Shown in pieces: positions 7,427 to 17,300 of a stretch of DNA of 64,000 bases. This stretch comes from Polyangium fumosum (GTDB lineage Bacteria; Myxococcota_A; Polyangia; Polyangiales; Polyangiaceae). Position 1 is the stretch's first letter. Every line of letters begins with the position of its first letter. Location: contig NZ_SSMQ01000021.1 in NCBI RefSeq assembly GCF_005144585.1, positions 1 through 64,000 of the forward strand, in the 5' to 3' direction. The notes under the pieces were generated by a model. That model did no database searches and was not told the DNA's origin. It was given only the letters and a program-made list of their open reading frames with translations. The position numbers and the translations under genes were made by a program.

Positions 7427-8560
7427 GTGTTCGAACTCCGCGTCCACGCCACGATCCGCGACATCGCCGAGGAGGCCTGGAACGCCCTTGGAGGCGTCTC
7501 CGAGGCTCCGTTCCTGACCTGGGCGTTTTTCGACGTCCTCGAACGGACGGGCTGCGTCGAGCCCAGGAGCGGCTGGCTCCCCCACTACCTCACGCTGCAC
7601 GACGAGGCCGAACGGCTGGTCGCCGCCGCGCCCGCGTTCCTCAAGGGCAACAGCGAGGGCGAGTTCGTCTTCGACCACGCCTGGGCCAGCGCCGCCCACC
7701 GCGCCGGGATCGAGTACTTCCCCAAGCTCGTCGTCGCCGTCCCGTTCACGCCCGCGACGGCGCCGCGGCTCCTCGTCGCCGAAGGCGCAGACGCCTCGAA
7801 GGTCGCCGCGGCCATGGCCGAGGGCCTCCGGCAGCTCGTCACGCGGCTCGAGATCTCGAGCGCGCACGTCCTCTTCCCGCCCGCCGATCAGACGGCCGAC
7901 CTCGCGAACGCAGGCCTCGCCGAGCGGTATGGGCTCCAGTTTCATTGGAAGAACCCCGGGTACACGACGTACGACGATTTCCTCGCGCGGTTCTCCTCGA
8001 AGCGCCGCAACCAATGGAAGCGCGAGCGGCGCGAGGTGGCCGCGCAGGGGATCGAGCTCGTCACCCTGCGCGGCCGGGAGATCACGCCGGATCTCGTGGA
8101 CGCCATGTATGGGTATTACACGGCCACCGTGGACAAGTTCTCCTGGGGGCGAAGGTACCTGAACCGCGCGTTTTTCGAGGAGATCGTGCCGCGGCTCGGC
8201 GACGGCGTGGAGGTCGTGCTCGCCCGGGAAGGGAAACGACCCATCGCCGGGGCTTTCAATTTCGCCGGGAAGGACGCGCTGTACGGGAGGTACTGGGGCG
8301 CCTCCGAAGAGCGGCCTTTCCTCCATTTCAATGTCTGCTTCTATCACTCGATCGAGCAGTGCATTCTGCGGAAGATCGGGCGGTTCGAGCCCGGCGCCGG
8401 GGGAGAACACAAGATGACCCGGGGGTTCGAACCCACGATCACCCGGAGCCTCCATCACGTCGCCGATCCAAGGCTCGACGCGGCGATCCGGGATTACCTC
8501 GCCCGGGAGCGGCAGGCGCTCGCGCGAGAGGCGGCAAATCCAGAGGTCGCGTTCCGTTAG
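7427..8560 (+). CDS. GNAT-like DUF482/FemAB-type acyltransferase
   Basis: The protein is 377 aa and matches the COG3146/DUF482 family, predicted N-acetyltransferases with a FemAB-like double-GNAT fold. Typical segments are an opening ELRVHATIRDI, then APFLTWAFFDVLE, the central FSSKRRNQWKRER, and near the C-terminus FHWKNPGY and RPFLHFNVCFYHSIE. The acceptor substrate is not established for this family; cell-wall peptide or aminoacyl transfer is the usual suggestion. The GTG start at 7427 is chosen because homologous proteins begin with this beta strand and GAGG lies about 10 nt upstream. The longer frame from 7358 runs through repeat copy C. The gene stands alone, 53 bp ahead of the OPT transporter on the same strand. 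Confidence 0.85.
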   Translation: MFELRVHATIRDIAEEAWNALGGVSEAPFLTWAFFDVLERTGCVEPRSGWLPHYLTLHDEAERLVAAAPAFLKGNSEGEFVFDHAWASAAHRAGIEYFPKLVVAVPFTPATAPRLLVAEGADASKVAAAMAEGLRQLVTRLEISSAHVLFPPADQTADLANAGLAERYGLQFHWKNPGYTTYDDFLARFSSKRRNQWKRERREVAAQGIELVTLRGREITPDLVDAMYGYYTATVDKFSWGRRYLNRAFFEEIVPRLGDGVEVVLAREGKRPIAGAFNFAGKDALYGRYWGASEERPFLHFNVCFYHSIEQCILRKIGRFEPGAGGEHKMTRGFEPTITRSLHHVADPRLDAAIRDYLARERQALAREAANPEVAFR

Positions 8561-8613
8561 GGCAGGTCCGCGAGACCGGACGGTTCACCCCGTCTCCATG
8601 CTATGTGGCGGAG

Positions 8614-10641
8614 ATGAGCGAGATCGAGACGCCCGCAGGAGAGGCGCGAACGGCCTCCGTCGTGAACGGGGGCCCGCTCCTCCAGCAGGCGCCGACGACG
8701 GAGGCGGAGTTCGAGCGCGGCAAGCCGCTCGACATCGCGCCGGAAGCGGTCGGCGAGATGGATGAGGACACCTGGTACGCCAAGGCCTACCGGGGCGACG
8801 CGACGGCGCAGCTCACGCCTCGCGCCATCGGCATGGGCGCGGCGCTCGGGTTCTTGCTCGCGTTCACGAACCTCTACGTCGGCCTGAAGACGGGCTGGCA
8901 CCTCGGCGTCGCCATCACGGCGTGCATCCTCTCGTTCTCGATCTGGGGCGCCTTCCTGCGCGCCGGGATCGTGAAGACGCCGATGACGATCCTCGAGAAC
9001 AACTGCATGGCGTCGACCGCGTCCTCCGCGGGGTACTCGACCGGCGGCACCATGGTCTCGGCGATCCCAGCGCTGTTCATGCTGACCGTCTCGGCGGACA
9101 ACCCCAAGGGAACCCACATCCCCTGGCCCGTCCTCGCCGCGTGGACGGTGTCGCTCGCGCTGCTCGGGACGGTGCTCGCCATCCCGATGAAGCGCAACAT
9201 GATCAACCAGGAGCGCCTGCGCTTCCCCTCGGGCACGGCCGCGGCCGTGACGCTCCAGAGCCTCTACAGCCAGGGCACGAGCGCGCTCGAAAAAGGCCGC
9301 GCGCTGCTCGCGTCGGCCGCGGTGGCCGGGCTCATCCCGATCCTCAAGGACCTGAACATCGTCAAGTCGGTGGACGCCGCGGGCGTGGTGACGCGCGCCG
9401 CGCTCGTGCCGGGCGCGTCGGCGATCTTCGACTGGCTGCCCAAGGTCACGGCGGCGGGCAAGGCGTACCCGCTCTCCGCGTTCAACATCAAGCTGGATCA
9501 CGGCGCGGCGCTCGTCGCGGCGGGCGCCATCGTGGGGCTCCGCGCGACGATCTCGATGATGGTGGGCGCGCTCGTGCTCGCGTTCGTCGTGACGCCGATG
9601 GCGCTCGAAGCGCAGTGGACGAACCAGCTCGGCCAGGTGGTGACGGCCGCGCTGAAGCCGCAGACGGCGTGGAAGGACATCGGGCTCTGGATCGGCGCGC
9701 CGATGCTGGTGGCGTCGGGCCTGCTCTCGTTCGTGCTGCAATGGAGGACGATCGTCCGGGCCTTCAAGAGCTTCGGGAAGGCGGCGGGCGGAGACGCGGG
9801 GGCTTCGCGGGCCGGGGTCGAGGTGCCGATGCGCTGGTTCGCGATCGGCGGGTCGATCGCGACGGTCAGCGTCGTGGTGATCGCCTGGCGTTTCTTCGGC
9901 GTGCCGCTGCACCTCGGCCTGCTCGCCGTGGGGCTCACGTTCGTGCTCTCGCTCGTGGCGTGCCGCGCGACGGGCGAGACCGACATCACGCCGACGGGCG
10001 CGATGGGCAAGATCATGCAGCTCATCTACGGCGTGCTGATCCCGCAGAGCGCGACGGCGAACCTGATGACGGCCGGCATCACGGCGGGCTCGGCGAGCGC
10101 GAGCGCGGATCTCCTGAACGATCTGAAGTCGGGGTACCTGCTCGGCGCGAACCCGCGGCGGCAGTTCGTCGCGCAGATGCTCGGGATCCTGCCGGGGACG
10201 ATCGCGACGGTGATCGGCTTCTACATGCTGGTGCCGAACGCCAGCGTGCTGATGGGCGACAACCCCGCGTTCCCGGCGCCCGCGGCGCAGCAGTGGAAGG
10301 CCGTGGCCGAGGTGTTCAAGCTGGGCATCGACAACCTGCACCCGATGGCCCGGACGTGCATCGCGGTGGGCCTCGTGGTGGGCACGGCGCTGGTGGCCGT
10401 GGAGAAGCTCCTGCCGAAGTACAAGAAGTACCTCCCCTCGGCGACGGGCATCGGGCTCGGGTTCATCCTGCCGTTTTATTACCCGCTCGCGATGTTCCTC
10501 GGCGCGCTCCTCGCCTTCGTCACCGGCAAGCTGAGCAAGAAGGGCGAGGAGATGATCGTGCCGGTCGCCTCGGGCGTCATCGCAGGCGAGAGCATCATCG
10601 GCGTGGTCGTGGCGACCCTGAACAACTTCGTCCTGACCTGA
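8614..10641 (+). CDS. OPT family oligopeptide transporter
   Basis: The 675-aa integral membrane protein belongs to the OPT (oligopeptide transporter) superfamily, proton-coupled importers of small peptides or metal-siderophore complexes. It begins with about 65 hydrophilic residues. It then enters the diagnostic first membrane block (FLLAFTNLYVGLKTGWHLG, then GIVKTPMTILENN and ASTASSAGYSTGG), followed by roughly a dozen more hydrophobic segments to the C-terminal end. Another conserved block, TGETDITPTGAMGKIMQL, is present. The start is the ATG at 8614, the first Met before the soluble N-terminus, with GGAG immediately upstream. The substrate cannot be read from the sequence. MscS follows after 46 bp and may be co-transcribed. 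Confidence 0.93.
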   Translation: MSEIETPAGEARTASVVNGGPLLQQAPTTEAEFERGKPLDIAPEAVGEMDEDTWYAKAYRGDATAQLTPRAIGMGAALGFLLAFTNLYVGLKTGWHLGVAITACILSFSIWGAFLRAGIVKTPMTILENNCMASTASSAGYSTGGTMVSAIPALFMLTVSADNPKGTHIPWPVLAAWTVSLALLGTVLAIPMKRNMINQERLRFPSGTAAAVTLQSLYSQGTSALEKGRALLASAAVAGLIPILKDLNIVKSVDAAGVVTRAALVPGASAIFDWLPKVTAAGKAYPLSAFNIKLDHGAALVAAGAIVGLRATISMMVGALVLAFVVTPMALEAQWTNQLGQVVTAALKPQTAWKDIGLWIGAPMLVASGLLSFVLQWRTIVRAFKSFGKAAGGDAGASRAGVEVPMRWFAIGGSIATVSVVVIAWRFFGVPLHLGLLAVGLTFVLSLVACRATGETDITPTGAMGKIMQLIYGVLIPQSATANLMTAGITAGSASASADLLNDLKSGYLLGANPRRQFVAQMLGILPGTIATVIGFYMLVPNASVLMGDNPAFPAPAAQQWKAVAEVFKLGIDNLHPMARTCIAVGLVVGTALVAVEKLLPKYKKYLPSATGIGLGFILPFYYPLAMFLGALLAFVTGKLSKKGEEMIVPVASGVIAGESIIGVVVATLNNFVLT

Positions 10642-10687
10642 CCGCAAAAGTCCTTGCGATGACGATCGTCTGAGGCACATCTCATTT

Positions 10688-11896
10688 GTGCACCAACGAT
10701 CTGCCGTTCTGATGGGAGCGCTCGCCGCGGAGGGGGACGTGGCGAGCCGGGCGTCGTGGATTCTCCATCGGGAGACGCCTTTTGGGCTGCTCGCGTGGCA
10801 GGCGCTCGTGGTGCTGGTGGCGCCGGTGATCGGCTGGATCTCGGGCGCAGCGGTGGTGCGCCTGCTCGGCAAGCTCACGTCGCGCACGGGCGCGCGCTGG
10901 GACGATCGGCTCGTCGAGGCGTCCCGGGGCCCCTGCCAGTTCCTCCTGGCGGTGCTCTTCGTGCGCGGGGCCGTGGCGGCGTTCGAGCCGACGGCGGCGA
11001 CGGAGGCCTGGCTCGAGCGGATCCTGCGTCCGCTGCTCGTGATCGGGTGCGCGTGGGCGGCCGACCGTGCGCTCGGCGTGGGCACCACGGAGATGGCCGA
11101 CCGGTACGAGGGGAAGGATCAAGACCCCGGACACGTGCGGGCCGCGCGGACGCGGATCTCCATGCTCCGCCGCATCGGGAGCGTGAGCATCGCGATCCTG
11201 GCCGCGGCGCTCGTCCTGATGCAGTTCGATCTCGTGCGGCAGGTGGGCGTCTCGCTGCTCGCGTCCGCGGGCATCGCGGGCGTCGTGCTGGGCTTCGCCG
11301 CGCAGCGGTCGATCGCGACGATCCTCGCGGGGCTCCAGATCTCGATCGCGCAGCCGGTGCGGATCGGCGACGTGGTGGTGATCGAGGGCGAATGGGGCAC
11401 GATCGAGGAGATCACGCTGACGTTCGTGGTGGTGCGGATCTGGGATCAGCGGCGCCTGGTGCTGCCGATCTCGCAGCTCCTCGACAAGCCGTTCCAGAAC
11501 TGGACGCGGTCGTCGCCCGAGCTGCTCGGGACGGTGTTTTTGCACGTGGACTACACGGCGCCGATCGACGTGCTCCGCGAGGAGGTGCGGCGGGTCTGCG
11601 AGGCGGATCCGGACTGGGACGGGAAGGTCGCCGGGCTCGTGGTGTTCGACGCGCTCTCGACGACGCTGCAGGTCCGGGCGCTCGTGTCGGCGCCGAGCGC
11701 GGGGCAGCTCTTTGATCTCCGGTGCCGGGTGCGGGAGCGGCTGGTGCAGCGGCTGCAAGGGATCGACGGCGGGCGTCATCTGCCGCGGACGCGGTTCGAG
11801 CCGAGCGCGCTGGAGGAGAGGCGCGCGGAGGGGCAACCCGAGGACACGCTGCGGGCGAATCCGCTGCCGCAGCCGCTCACTGCACCGAAAACCTGA
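10688..11896 (+). CDS. MscS-family mechanosensitive channel
   Basis: The 402-aa protein matches small-conductance mechanosensitive channels. Three or four membrane segments occupy residues about 30-200. The pore-lining helix GVSLLASAGIAGVVLGFAAQ follows, with its Gly/Ala packing pattern. Next is the conserved beta-domain start SIATILAGLQISIAQPVRIGD, then VVVEG-like and GTIEEITLTFVVVRIWDQRR segments typical of the family. Such channels release solutes on hypo-osmotic shock in the inner membrane. The start is taken at GTG 10688; an ATG at 10712 is an alternative. Its 3' end overlaps the 3' end of the convergent pbpC gene by 20 bp. Confidence 0.9.
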   Translation: MHQRSAVLMGALAAEGDVASRASWILHRETPFGLLAWQALVVLVAPVIGWISGAAVVRLLGKLTSRTGARWDDRLVEASRGPCQFLLAVLFVRGAVAAFEPTAATEAWLERILRPLLVIGCAWAADRALGVGTTEMADRYEGKDQDPGHVRAARTRISMLRRIGSVSIAILAAALVLMQFDLVRQVGVSLLASAGIAGVVLGFAAQRSIATILAGLQISIAQPVRIGDVVVIEGEWGTIEEITLTFVVVRIWDQRRLVLPISQLLDKPFQNWTRSSPELLGTVFLHVDYTAPIDVLREEVRRVCEADPDWDGKVAGLVVFDALSTTLQVRALVSAPSAGQLFDLRCRVRERLVQRLQGIDGGRHLPRTRFEPSALEERRAEGQPEDTLRANPLPQPLTAPKT

Positions 11897-14315
11897 CGGG
11901 CTCGGACGAGGCGCCGCCCGCCTCGACGACGAGCGTGTGTTCGCCGGGCACGAGCGGGAGCGAGCGCTCGAAGGGGGGCGTCAGGACGACGGCGCGGCCG
12001 TCGACGAGCAGGCGCACGGCGCGGGCCTCGGAAGGCGCGTCGATGCGGACGCGGATGGCTTCTTCGGCCGCGAGGGCGCCGTCCCGCACGAACCGCGCGC
12101 CGTCGGGCGGGAAGGCGATGCGGAGGCGGGAAGGCGAAGCGCGATCGGCCTCGGGGCAGAAGGGGGACGACGCGCGCGGCGCGACGGGGCGGCCGGCGTT
12201 CTCGGCCCACGCGGCGAGCTCGGGCGGGTACCGCTCGAAGACACGCACGTCGACGGAGGCGTCGCCGCAGGCAGGGCCGGCGCGCAGGCCGTTTCGGCGA
12301 TCGATGCGGACACGCTCGTGCATGTCGCAGGTCGCGAGCGAGGTCTCCCGCGGGACGATCTCGCTGCGGCGGTGCGGGCACGCCGGGCCGGGACGAGCGC
12401 CGGAGAGCGGGCAGATGTCGACGTCGACGAGGCCCTCGGGTCGCTCGAAGTCGCGCTCTGGAGAGAGGCGTGAAGCGGCGAGCATGGCGTCGTGGAAGAG
12501 CGGGCCGGCGCCGGTCACGCCGCTGACGCCGCTCATGGGCGATCCGTCGAAGTTGCCGACCCATACGGCGACGGTGACGGCGGGCGTGAAGCCGACGGTG
12601 ACGTTGTCGCGAAATCCCTTGGAGGTGCCGGTCTTCGCGGCGACCGGGAACGGCAGCTCGAGGACGCTGTTCTCGCCGAACGTGGCGAGGCGCGCATGCC
12701 GATCGGCGAGGATGTGCGTGAGGACGTAGGCGGCGCGCCGATCGAGGATGCGGCGGGGCGGAGGCGCGGGGAGCGGGAGGAGCTCGCCCGTGGCGGCGCG
12801 GGCCTCGCGGACGGCGCGTGGGGCCACGGAGAGGCCGCCACGCGCGAGGGTGGCATAGGCGGCGGCAAGCTCGATCAAGCGGACCTCGCCGTCCCCGAGC
12901 GCGAGGGCGACGCCGTAGTCGCGGGCGCTGCGATCGAGGGAGGCGAAGCCGAGGTCGCGCAGGCGCGCGAGGAGGCGCTCGGGGCCGATGCGGGAGGAGG
13001 CGACGACGGCCGGCACGTTGAAGGAGCTGCCGAGGGCCTCGCGGACACGGACGGGGCCGTGGAAGCGGCCGTCGTAGTTGTTCGGGTGGTAGTCGCCGTC
13101 GGGCGTGGGGAAATGCAGGTCGACGTCGGGGAGGATGGTGGCGGCGGTGAAGCCGCCGATCTCCATGCCGAGGCCGTAGACGAAGGGTTTTAACGTGGAT
13201 CCGGGCTGGCGCTTGGCGAGGACGCCGTCGTTGTGGCCGAGGCGCGCTTCGTTCTCGATGTCGGGCGAGCCGACGTAGGCGAGGACGTGGCCCGTTTCGT
13301 TGTCGAGGACGACGACGGAGGCGGCCGTGACGTGGCGCGGGGCGAGGCGCTCGACCGTTTGCACCGCGAGGATCTCGATCTCGCGCTGGAGGCCGCGATC
13401 GAGGGTGGTCGTGATCGCCGTCGCGCGCCCGGCGAGCTCGTCCGTGCCGATCCCCTTCCCTCCCCCGAGCAGCGCGCGGCGAAGGTGCGGGATGCCGAGG
13501 CCGCTGCCGCGCGGGGCGAGGACGAGCGGTTCGCCGAGGGCACGATCGACGTCTTCATGATCGGCGAGGCGCGCGGCGCGCATGCGTTCGAGGACCCGAT
13601 CACGGCGGCGCTTCAGGAGGTCGGTGCCGCGGCGCGGGTCGTAAAGCGTGGGTCCACGCGGGAGGCTGGCGAGCGCGGCCGCCTCGGCGAGGGAGAGGTC
13701 CCGGGTGGATTTGTCGAAGTAGAAGCGGCTCGCGGCCTCGACGCCGCGGAGCGAGGGGCCGAACGCGACGCGGTTCAGGTACTCTTCGAGGATCCGCGGC
13801 TTCGAGAGCGAGGCCTCGATCCGCAGCGCGAGCGCCATCTCGCGGAGCTTGCCGACGACAGAGCGCGGGCGCGGGACGAGGGTGCGCGCGAGCTGTTGCG
13901 TGAGCGTCGAGCCGCCGGAGACGATGCCCCGCGCGAGGAGGGCCTGCCCGGCGGCGCGGGTGATCGCGATCGGATCGACGCCAGGGTGGAGGTAAAATCG
14001 TTTGTCTTCGGCCGCGAGCACGGCACGGGGGACACGCGCATCGATGTCGGCGAGGCGCACGGGGCGCGCGCGGGTGCCGTCCTTGGCGCGGACCTCGCAG
14101 AGGACGGCGCCGTGGCGATCGAGGAAGACCGTGGAGGGATCGGCGGCGGTGAGATCGGCCGTCGCGAGCTCGGGCGGGAGCGGCGTGAGCGCGGCGGCGA
14201 GGCCGAGGCAGAGGATCGGGGAGACGAGCGCCGCGAGCGCGAGCTCGATCCGGCGGCGGCGGCTGCGAGGCACGAGCCACCGGACGAGCGCACGAGCGAG
14301 GCGGGATCGGGTCAC
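11877..14315 (-). CDS. pbpC: Penicillin-binding protein 1C
   Basis: The 812-aa bifunctional peptidoglycan synthase is of the PBP1C class. After a basic N-terminus and one membrane anchor (about residues 25-45) comes the GT51 glycosyltransferase domain with EDKRFYLHPGVDP and GGSTLTQQLAR. The transpeptidase domain has the active Ser in PGSTLKPF, the SSFN motif, and KTGTSKGF. The C-terminal 90 or so residues fit the PBP1C-specific beta domain. It acts in the periplasm, anchored in the inner membrane. The start is a GTG whose bases overlap the stop of the alpha-2-macroglobulin gene (GTGA), so translation is probably coupled. Linkage of pbpC to alpha-2-macroglobulin is a well-known arrangement in Proteobacteria. 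Confidence 0.95.
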   Translation of the reverse strand: MTRSRLARALVRWLVPRSRRRRIELALAALVSPILCLGLAAALTPLPPELATADLTAADPSTVFLDRHGAVLCEVRAKDGTRARPVRLADIDARVPRAVLAAEDKRFYLHPGVDPIAITRAAGQALLARGIVSGGSTLTQQLARTLVPRPRSVVGKLREMALALRIEASLSKPRILEEYLNRVAFGPSLRGVEAASRFYFDKSTRDLSLAEAAALASLPRGPTLYDPRRGTDLLKRRRDRVLERMRAARLADHEDVDRALGEPLVLAPRGSGLGIPHLRRALLGGGKGIGTDELAGRATAITTTLDRGLQREIEILAVQTVERLAPRHVTAASVVVLDNETGHVLAYVGSPDIENEARLGHNDGVLAKRQPGSTLKPFVYGLGMEIGGFTAATILPDVDLHFPTPDGDYHPNNYDGRFHGPVRVREALGSSFNVPAVVASSRIGPERLLARLRDLGFASLDRSARDYGVALALGDGEVRLIELAAAYATLARGGLSVAPRAVREARAATGELLPLPAPPPRRILDRRAAYVLTHILADRHARLATFGENSVLELPFPVAAKTGTSKGFRDNVTVGFTPAVTVAVWVGNFDGSPMSGVSGVTGAGPLFHDAMLAASRLSPERDFERPEGLVDVDICPLSGARPGPACPHRRSEIVPRETSLATCDMHERVRIDRRNGLRAGPACGDASVDVRVFERYPPELAAWAENAGRPVAPRASSPFCPEADRASPSRLRIAFPPDGARFVRDGALAAEEAIRVRIDAPSEARAVRLLVDGRAVVLTPPFERSLPLVPGEHTLVVEAGGASSEPVRFSVQ

Positions 14316-17300
14316 TTGCTGGCGGTCACCGTGATCGCGCCGGCGGCGGTCCTTCCAAACACCTCGGGCGCGTACATCTCCTCGGCGCGCGCGGGCGGAA
14401 GGATGAACGTGCCGATCGAGGTCGCGCGCGCGAGGTAGCGGTAGCGATACATGCCCGCCGGCATGCGGTCGATGAAGAAGAGGACACGGTCATCGCGCAG
14501 CTCGCGCAGGTAGCGGCTGGAGAGATACGCGCGGCCCGTGGCGACGGCGTCGTAGCCGCCCTCCTCGTCGAGCGTGTCCTCGGGATTCTCGTTCTCCTCG
14601 TCGAGGCTCGGGCCGCTCGCCGTCGTGGCGAGGCGCGCGTCGACGGGCTCGAAGCCGGCCGGGAGCGGATCGTCGACGACGACGTAGTCCCGCGGCGAGG
14701 GCGTGACGACGACGATCTCGCCGAGGACGAGCTCACCGCCGGGGAAGGTGCTCACGCTCTTGCCAGGCGGCGCGGCGAGCAGGCCGGCGAGCTCGGCCGG
14801 GGTCACGGGCCGGAGCGTCTTCTGCACGAAGAAGCCGCGATCGAGCGGCGCCTTCGGCAGCTCCTTGCGGGCGTAGCGCAGGCGCGCCTCGTAGAAGAGG
14901 CGGCCCGAGCCCTCGACGTCGAAGGCGAGCACGCTGCCGCCGGCCGAGGTGAGGCGATCGGCGGGCACGGCGATCCGCGCCTGGTTCACGTCGCGGCCGC
15001 GGAAGGCCTGCGTCGCGATCTCGGCCTGCCCGAGGAAGACGTGCGCCAGGAAGTCGGGCGTGGCCTTCTCCTGCGCCTTGCGATACGCGTCGAGCGCGAC
15101 GAGCGACCAGGCGGACTCCTGCGTGTTGCGCCAGGAGCCACCCTTGCGATCCGCGAGCAGACCCATGGCGAGTTTTGCCGCGATCGGGTGGTTCGGCCGC
15201 GCCGCGAGCAAGGCGCGGAGGATGAGCGCCGTCGTGCGGGTGTCGGAGTCCATGAGCACGGCGTACTTGTCGCCGAGGTTCGTCGCGGCGCGCGCGACGT
15301 TGCCGTCGAGCCGGAGCGAGCCTTCGAGTTCGTTCGCGAGCTGGTCGATGCTCGCGCGATCGTGCTTGCTCACGACCATGGCGTGCGCGAGGAACGCCTG
15401 CGCGAAGAGCGGCAAGGTTTTCCGTTCCTCGAAGAGGCGCGTCGTGCGGCCGGTGTCGGGCTGGCCGTTCACGGCGAGGACGTCGAGGATGAAGGGCGCG
15501 GCGGCGCGGGTGTACTCGTCGTCGAGCTTCTCGAGCGCGTCGCTGACGTGCCGCGCGGCCGACTCGATCACCGTCTCGGGGATGTTCACGTTGCGGCGCT
15601 TGGCCTCGCCGAGGCCCCAGAGCGCGTAGGTGGTGGCCCAGAGGTTCGAGCGATCCGAGCCCGCCCACATGCCAAAGCCCCCGTCGCCGCGCTGGTGCTT
15701 CAGGATCTCGGCGACCGTGGACTCGATGATCGCGCCCGTGTTCTTCGGCAGCGGGATCTTGAAGTCGGCCGCGAGGTCGCGGAGCGGCAGCATCGGCACG
15801 AGCTTGCTCACGAGTTGCTCGGTGCAGCCGTACGGGTAGTCGATGAGCTGCTCGACGCCGCCGCCGAGCCCGACGAGCGCGGTCGAGGCCATGCTGACCT
15901 CGAGCCCGCCCGTGTCGTCGCGCATCGCCGAGAGATCCCCGAGCTTCTCCGCGCTCTCCGTGGTCGTGTCGCCGTAGAGCGCGACGGCCTCGGGCGAGAG
16001 CGGGACACGGACGTCACGCTCGACCTCGACGGCGTCCTCCAAAGCTTTGCCGGACTCGGTCGCGCGCACGACGAAGCCGATCTTGGCCTTGCCAGCCTTC
16101 GGCGCCGTGACCGGGAAGCGGACCTCGACGGGCGTGCCGGGCGCGAGATCGATCGTGCGTTTCGTGTCGCCCGAGAGCGTGAGCCCGTCGAGCTTGATCT
16201 CGACCGTGGCGTTGGTCTTGCCGATGCCCTTCGAGCTCAGGACGACGGACGCGTCGAGGGCATCACCGGCACGCAAGAAGCGCGGGAGCGCAGGGCGCGC
16301 CATGAGCGGGCGGCTCGCGACGACGCGGTTCTCCGCGAAGCCGAAGCGATCGTCCTCGGCCGCCGTGACGGCCATGAGGCGGTAGGTCGTGAGCGTGTCC
16401 GGCAGGCGGAACTTCACCTTGGCGCGGCCCGCGTCGTCCGTGATGATCGAGGGGACGAACGTGGCGCTCGCGCGGAAGTCACGCCGCACGGAGGTGCCGC
16501 CGCCGCCGTCGCCGCCGTCGAGGCCCTTGTCCGCGCCGAGATCGCCATAGGGCCGGAAGACACGGGCGAGCGCGGCGCGCACTTCGAGGGAGGTGACGCG
16601 CAGCGGGCGCGGGGCGCCGAAGACGCCGATCGGATCGGGCGTCTTGTACCCGATGAGCGAGAGCACGCCCTCGTCGACCGCGTAGAACGTGACCTCGGCG
16701 CGCGCGGGTTTGCCCGCGTGATCACGCACCACGACGTCGACCTCGACGTTCTCGCCGGGCTTCGCCTCCGTCTTGTTCGGCGTGAGCGCGATCTTGAGCC
16801 TGCGCTTCTCGGGGTTCACGAGCAGCGGCGCGTACCCCATGCGGAACGCGGGCGCGCCGACATCCGGGTCCTTCGCGTTCGTCGGCACGGGCTTGGTGCG
16901 GCCGCGGACGAGGAGGACCGAGACGAACGCGTTCGGGCGGAGATCCTCGGTGACCGGGATCTCGACCGTCGGCATCGCGCCCACGAGCTTGACGCGGCGC
17001 TGCGAGAGGATGCCCGCGCGCTCCACGGTCACGAGGGCCTCGGCCGCGGCGAACGGCGATTTTACGAGGAACCGCGCCTTGTCGCCGACCTCGTAGCTCT
17101 CCTTGTCGGCCACGAGCTCGACGGCGAGCCGGTCGCTGTCGCCGAAGCCGCCGCCGCCCGCGCCGCCGAAGACGTAGAGCGGCTCCGCGGCGCCGACAGG
17201 GTTTTTCCGGGCGTCGACCGCGGTCGCGTGGACGATGTGGTAGCCGGACGCGGCCGGGGTGAGCTTGCACGAGACGGGCTTGTCGCCGCCCGTGGTCGTG

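Noticed and set aside
8421-8445. tRNA T-arm-like GGTTCGAACC
   Set aside because: It lies inside the DUF482 coding sequence and no cloverleaf can be built around it.
8557-11088. 843-residue minus-strand open frame
   Set aside because: It is antisense to the OPT and MscS genes, is Arg/His/Glu-rich and matches no family; it exists because high third-position GC removes stop codons on the opposite strand.
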